This document shows, piece by piece, positions 60,741 through 64,000 of a stretch of 64,000 nt of DNA. The position numbers and the translations under genes are program-made. The notes beneath the pieces are model-generated. The model was not told where the DNA came from and did not search any database. It saw only the letters and a list, made by a program, of their open reading frames with translations. How positions within the stretch are numbered: the first letter of the stretch is position 1; each line of letters opens with the position of its first letter. The stretch spans positions 3,410,001-3,474,000 of the forward strand of contig OZ316895.1 in NCBI GenBank assembly GCA_973895155.1, read 5' to 3'. The stretch comes from Marsupella aquatica (taxonomy: Eukaryota; Marchantiophyta).

Positions 60741-60889
60741 ATCATGAATTCATGAAGGGAGTCTCCCTCTCGCTCCGACCTTCATGAATTCATGAAGGGA
60801 GTCTCCCTCTCGCTCCGACCTTCATGAATTCATGAAGGGAGTCTCCCTCTCACTCCGACCTTCATGAATTCATGAAGGGAGTCTCCTCT
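60741..60889. repeat. four 40-bp iterons with a 20-bp palindrome
   Basis: Units at 60741-60780, 60781-60820, 60821-60860 and a partial unit at 60861-60889. Units 2 to 4 carry the perfect palindrome CCTTCATGAATTCATGAAGG; unit 1 differs at the outer two left bases. Each also has GGGAGTCTCCC, a second small palindrome. Exact 40-bp periodicity (about four helical turns) puts every palindrome on the same face of the DNA, as expected of a binding-site array. Only one base differs between units 2 and 3. Confidence 0.9.
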
Positions 60890-61330
60890 CTCTTTGCTTG
60901 TACACCTCGGTGATGCAGAAGGGTATTTAAAATAGGGTTCGGAGGGGGGTGACGTGAAGAAATCACCCAGGGCCTAAATTACTACCTAAAACAGGGTCGA
61001 AATGAAGTGCGACCGCGACAACTCGCGACACGTCGCCGATGAGTGCTGAAAATGGCACGAAATTGGATAGCGAGATTGTTTTTCACTCTTTTACAAAGGA
61101 AATCCAAATGACATTGAGTGAAAATGAATGGGCTGCCCTGTGTTCCTTGGTTATACATACTAATCACGGATCAGGCGCGACTTAGTAAAATTAATCCAGA
61201 ATCATGATAAATCAATGTTTTTGGGCCAATTATTCATGAATATTTCGGGGTATTAACGGGAAAAAGCTTGCAAATTTCATGAATATTTGATATTTTTGAA
61301 GTTAAAAAGTCCCAACAATCCGTGAAAAAC

Positions 61331-61339
61331 TATAAATAG
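61331..61339 (+). promoter_or_regulatory. TATA box of the transposase-like gene
   Basis: TATAAATAG lies 105 bp upstream of the ATG at 61436, leaving room for a short leader of about 70 bases. Confidence 0.65.
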
Positions 61340-61435
61340 GCTCGTTTATTCATGACTCTTGGTCATTATTTTGAGAACATTTGTTAGATTTTACTGATTT
61401 TTTGAGTTTCCTGTCAATTTGCACTAGTTTTTCCA

Positions 61436-64000
61436 ATGGCGGTGTGTTACGAATCAGATGATTATTCAGATGGAGTTTCTGATGATGTTTCATTGCCGGA
61501 TGGCCCCTGCACAGTGGTTGGCCCAGATATCCCTGGAATAACTACTGTTTTAGATATGCCACCCCCCACCCCTATGAGCAAGTTAAAACGTAGTCCTTTA
61601 CGACTTGCAATTAGTGAGAAGAAATCATTGGTCGGTGGTAAAGAGAGGTCAGGGAGCTCCTCTGACTCCTTGGAGAGTATTGGTCCCCCTGGACGTCAAG
61701 TTGTATCTCCTTTGTCACCAACAAAGGACAAATTGGGGAGTAATCTGGAAGGTTCAATGCCTATTTGGATGTCTGGGAAACGGTCTCATGAATTCATGAA
61801 GACTGGATTTGGAAAGACGAAGAAGGCACTAAGTGGGGAAAATGACAGAGATTTTTGCAGTCTGCAAAGTGTTCAGCGGCTGAAGCAAATGCCAAAAAGT
61901 AAAACCTTTGGTAAGCCAACGTCGGAAACATTTCACAGGGGGATGAGGGAAGAAACTAGACGACCAGTGTTATTGAAAAGTATTCCAGAAAAGAATTCTA
62001 ATGTGCGTTCCTCAGTTTTACCTAGGAGTCATGGTGTTGGGGCAGGGAGCAGATCAAGTCACGGAAACTCAAACAGGGAAACCAACCTGGTGGAGAGGGA
62101 CCCTAGGAAAATATTGAAAGGGTCCCTACACGGTAATGGAGGGATTTCTGAAATACGCCCAGGTATTCCAAGGGTGCATAGAGTGAAGGAAGAGCCTCCA
62201 TCTCCGAAGGCTGCAGGTCTGGAATCTAGGCATGTTCAGAAGCAAATGTTGGTGACCATTTCATCATCGAATGAAAGCGAGTCTTCGGAGAGTGGGGAGG
62301 ATGATGATGTTCCGGTGGCATCTAGTCGTTACAAACGTACGAGCAACGCCACTTTGTGTGAAACAAAGTTGAAAGAGGAGGATATCAAGAAAACAAATAG
62401 TAAGTACTGTTGTCAGAGTCATTGTCTCCTAAGTCTATCTCCAAAAGAAATTCGTGAGGCCCGTTCTAAATTTTTGAGGCAGAAATCTCAGGATCGATCT
62501 TTATCTTTGCAGTGGCTTATAAAGCGAGACGGAAATGAAGGAGGGAGGCAGACTATATCTTACACGTTTGGTCAAAAGAGTATTTGTCGGAAAGCTTTCA
62601 AGCTTATATTTTGCGTTGGCAATCATAGATTAAATAGAATTTTGAAATTAGACAACCAAGACTTAGGATATTCTAAACCAGTTGGACGCCCTCCATCTGT
62701 TAAAAGATTAGTCTTGGTCAGTTGGCTTAGGTCGTTTTTTGAGACACGCGTGGAAACATTGCCAAATAAAGAAGTTTCACATTTACCGGATAATTATTCA
62801 AAGCTGGAGGTATGGAAGATCTACGACTCCAACTATGCCAAGATTGATGAATCTTCAAAAATATCCTATCGACAATTCTTGAAAGTTTGGGTTCAAGAAT
62901 TTGGTCATGTGAAGATTCCTCCAGTCAATCGATTCAGTGCTTGCGCGGATTGCGAGGAGTTCAAATCAATTCGGGACAAAGCTGTCTCGGAGACCGAAAA
63001 GAGTAAGTTGCTTACAAGTTTGACAAGTTTTTGTTTCAAGAATATGGCTTAACACATGATTTCTAATTTTTTTTGAAGAAACTAACAAGTTGTTTTTCCA
63101 GGGCGAGGGGAAATTATGTTACAAAAACATAGAGACCAACAATCCAAAGAACGTGAGAAACTCGCGAAGCATCGTAAGAAATGTTTTTCAAATTCTGATA
63201 AATATTTGGGAGTTGTCATTGATGGTATGGATCAGAAGAAGACAAGGTTGCCTCATTGGCCACGGCCCCCAAAATCGGTGGACGAAACATGTTTGATCCA
63301 AATGCACGTTGTCGGATGCCTGGTTTTCAATGGTGCACTATTTTCAAGAGTGTTTCTTAATTATCCTGTATTGCATAATGATGGAAACTTGACAGTCACA
63401 ATCCTGCAAAGGGTGTTTCACGAATGGGAAGAAAAGCCTGGTGGCTTGCCGCCTGTTCTCCAGCTTCAACTTGATAATACCAGTAGAGAAAATAAAAATA
63501 ATTTACTCTTTGCCTATCTTCATATGTTGATTCGAAGAAAGGTTTTTCGGAAAATCAAACTAGGATTCTTGTTGGTTGGACACACACACGATCAAATAGA
63601 TCAAATGTTCAGTCGATTTTCTAAACGACTAGCAAGGTTTAAGGCATTCACATACGAAAGCCTATGTGATATTATTTGTGAATCATATCAACCCCAACCA
63701 AATATCGCTCTTTTAAAGGAAACATATGATTTCCGTCAATATGCCTTCTCAGATCCACCTTTAGTCATTGAAAGGATTCGAAATGTTACCTTCCACCACC
63801 AGTACAAATTTGCATTTGACAAGTTGGAAAATCAAGTTCCAACCCAATGGGGGAAGAAGTTTTCCACGGACTCAACTTGGAAACCTGACGGAGGCGTGAA
63901 ATTTTTGAGGGAAGAGGAGCCAGAAAAGGTGATGGGTTGTGCTCCCGGATTACCCCTTTTCAAAAAGGGGGATAAGAACGTTACAAGGACTCAACCAAAT
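61436..64000 (+). CDS. DUF7869-type transposase-like protein, 3' end outside the window
   Basis: Exon 1 is 61436-63002, then a 99-bp GT-AG intron, and exon 2 from 63102 is open to the window end (at least 822 aa). Residues 1-290 are Ser/Pro/Lys-rich and acidic, probably disordered. At about 325 a CCQSHC motif opens the conserved part, followed by SYTFGQKSICRKAFKLIFCV, GRPPSVKR and a CADC pair at about 503. After the intron come VVIDGMDQKK, LQLDNTSRENKNN and GHTHDQIDQMFSRF, the three acidic blocks (D, D, D) characteristic of the DUF7869 family, which is found in many eukaryotic mobile-element-like genes and probably has an RNase-H-like fold. It is divergent from the ParB-methyltransferase gene. 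Assignment to a catalytic transposase is inferred from these blocks, not demonstrated. Splicing was chosen because it keeps the frame open for 299 further codons. Confidence 0.75.

Larger units (their letters stand above)
60577..61435. promoter_or_regulatory. shared intergenic region of the divergent pair
   Basis: An 859-bp head-to-head spacer. It contains four 40-bp palindromic repeats near the methyltransferase side, an AT-rich TATTTAAAATA at 60925-60935 usable as a TATA box in the leftward direction, two copies of TTCATGAATATTT (about 61230 and 61277), and a good TATA box for the rightward gene. A CTCAG just upstream of the methyltransferase ATG (about 60599) could be a 5' UTR splice acceptor. 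Confidence 0.55.

Noticed and set aside
60741-60889. CRISPR or satellite interpretation of the 40-bp repeats
   Set aside because: There are no spacers and only four units; the palindromes suggest binding sites instead.

Overview
The window looks like nuclear DNA of a land plant. It has spliced genes with GT-AG introns of about 90-1,100 bases, plant-specific protein families (polyphenol oxidase, NO VEIN-like, PADRE/DUF4228, strictosidine-synthase-like), TATA boxes, CT-rich 5' leaders and large AT-rich blocks of repeats. A secreted-type polyphenol oxidase, together with an R2-like retroelement and an unusual transposase-like gene, fits a bryophyte or other early-diverging plant better than a flowering plant. 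That placement is only an inference.

Layout. (1) 1976-9654, minus: a SCY1-like pseudokinase of 21 exons; the exon sum is an exact open frame of 819 codons. (2) 10.1-15.9 kb: repeats, including a 210-bp tandem duplication split by a short inverted-repeat element, and an AAAAGATGTC minisatellite. (3) 16059-20021, plus: a strictosidine-synthase-like (SSL/APMAP) beta-propeller protein in five exons (356 aa), with repeats in intron 3. (4) 20-28.8 kb: repeats. (5) 28.9-30.2 kb, plus: a PADRE-domain gene with a long leader. (6) 32.4-35.5 kb, plus: the C-terminal part of a NO VEIN-like protein; its N-terminal half is missing or decayed. (7) 40177-42498, minus: a polyphenol oxidase in four exons (568 aa). 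(8) About 44.1-47.6 kb, plus: a non-LTR retrotransposon with reverse transcriptase, CCHC knuckle and restriction-like endonuclease in one open frame. (9) 47.6-57.2 kb: gene-free repeats, tandem duplications and a long palindromic element. (10) 57515-64000: a head-to-head pair of spliced genes.

Region 10 is the most unusual. The leftward gene (57515-60576; 955 aa in three exons) joins a ParB/Srx-like domain to a permuted (motif IV before motif I) DNA amino-methyltransferase, an architecture familiar from phages and bacterial mobile elements. The rightward gene (61436 to beyond the window end) resembles the DUF7869 family of transposase-like proteins, with conserved D / LDN / GHTHDQID blocks. 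Between them lie four 40-bp repeats, each carrying a perfect 20-bp or near 20-bp palindrome centred on an EcoRI-like GAATTC. I read this as a candidate DNA transposon carrying its own DNA methyltransferase. The right end lies outside the window, so mobility is inferred, not shown.

The host genes (SCYL, SSL, PADRE, NO VEIN-like, PPO) have no evident functional link to each other; the rest of the window is mostly mobile or duplicated DNA.
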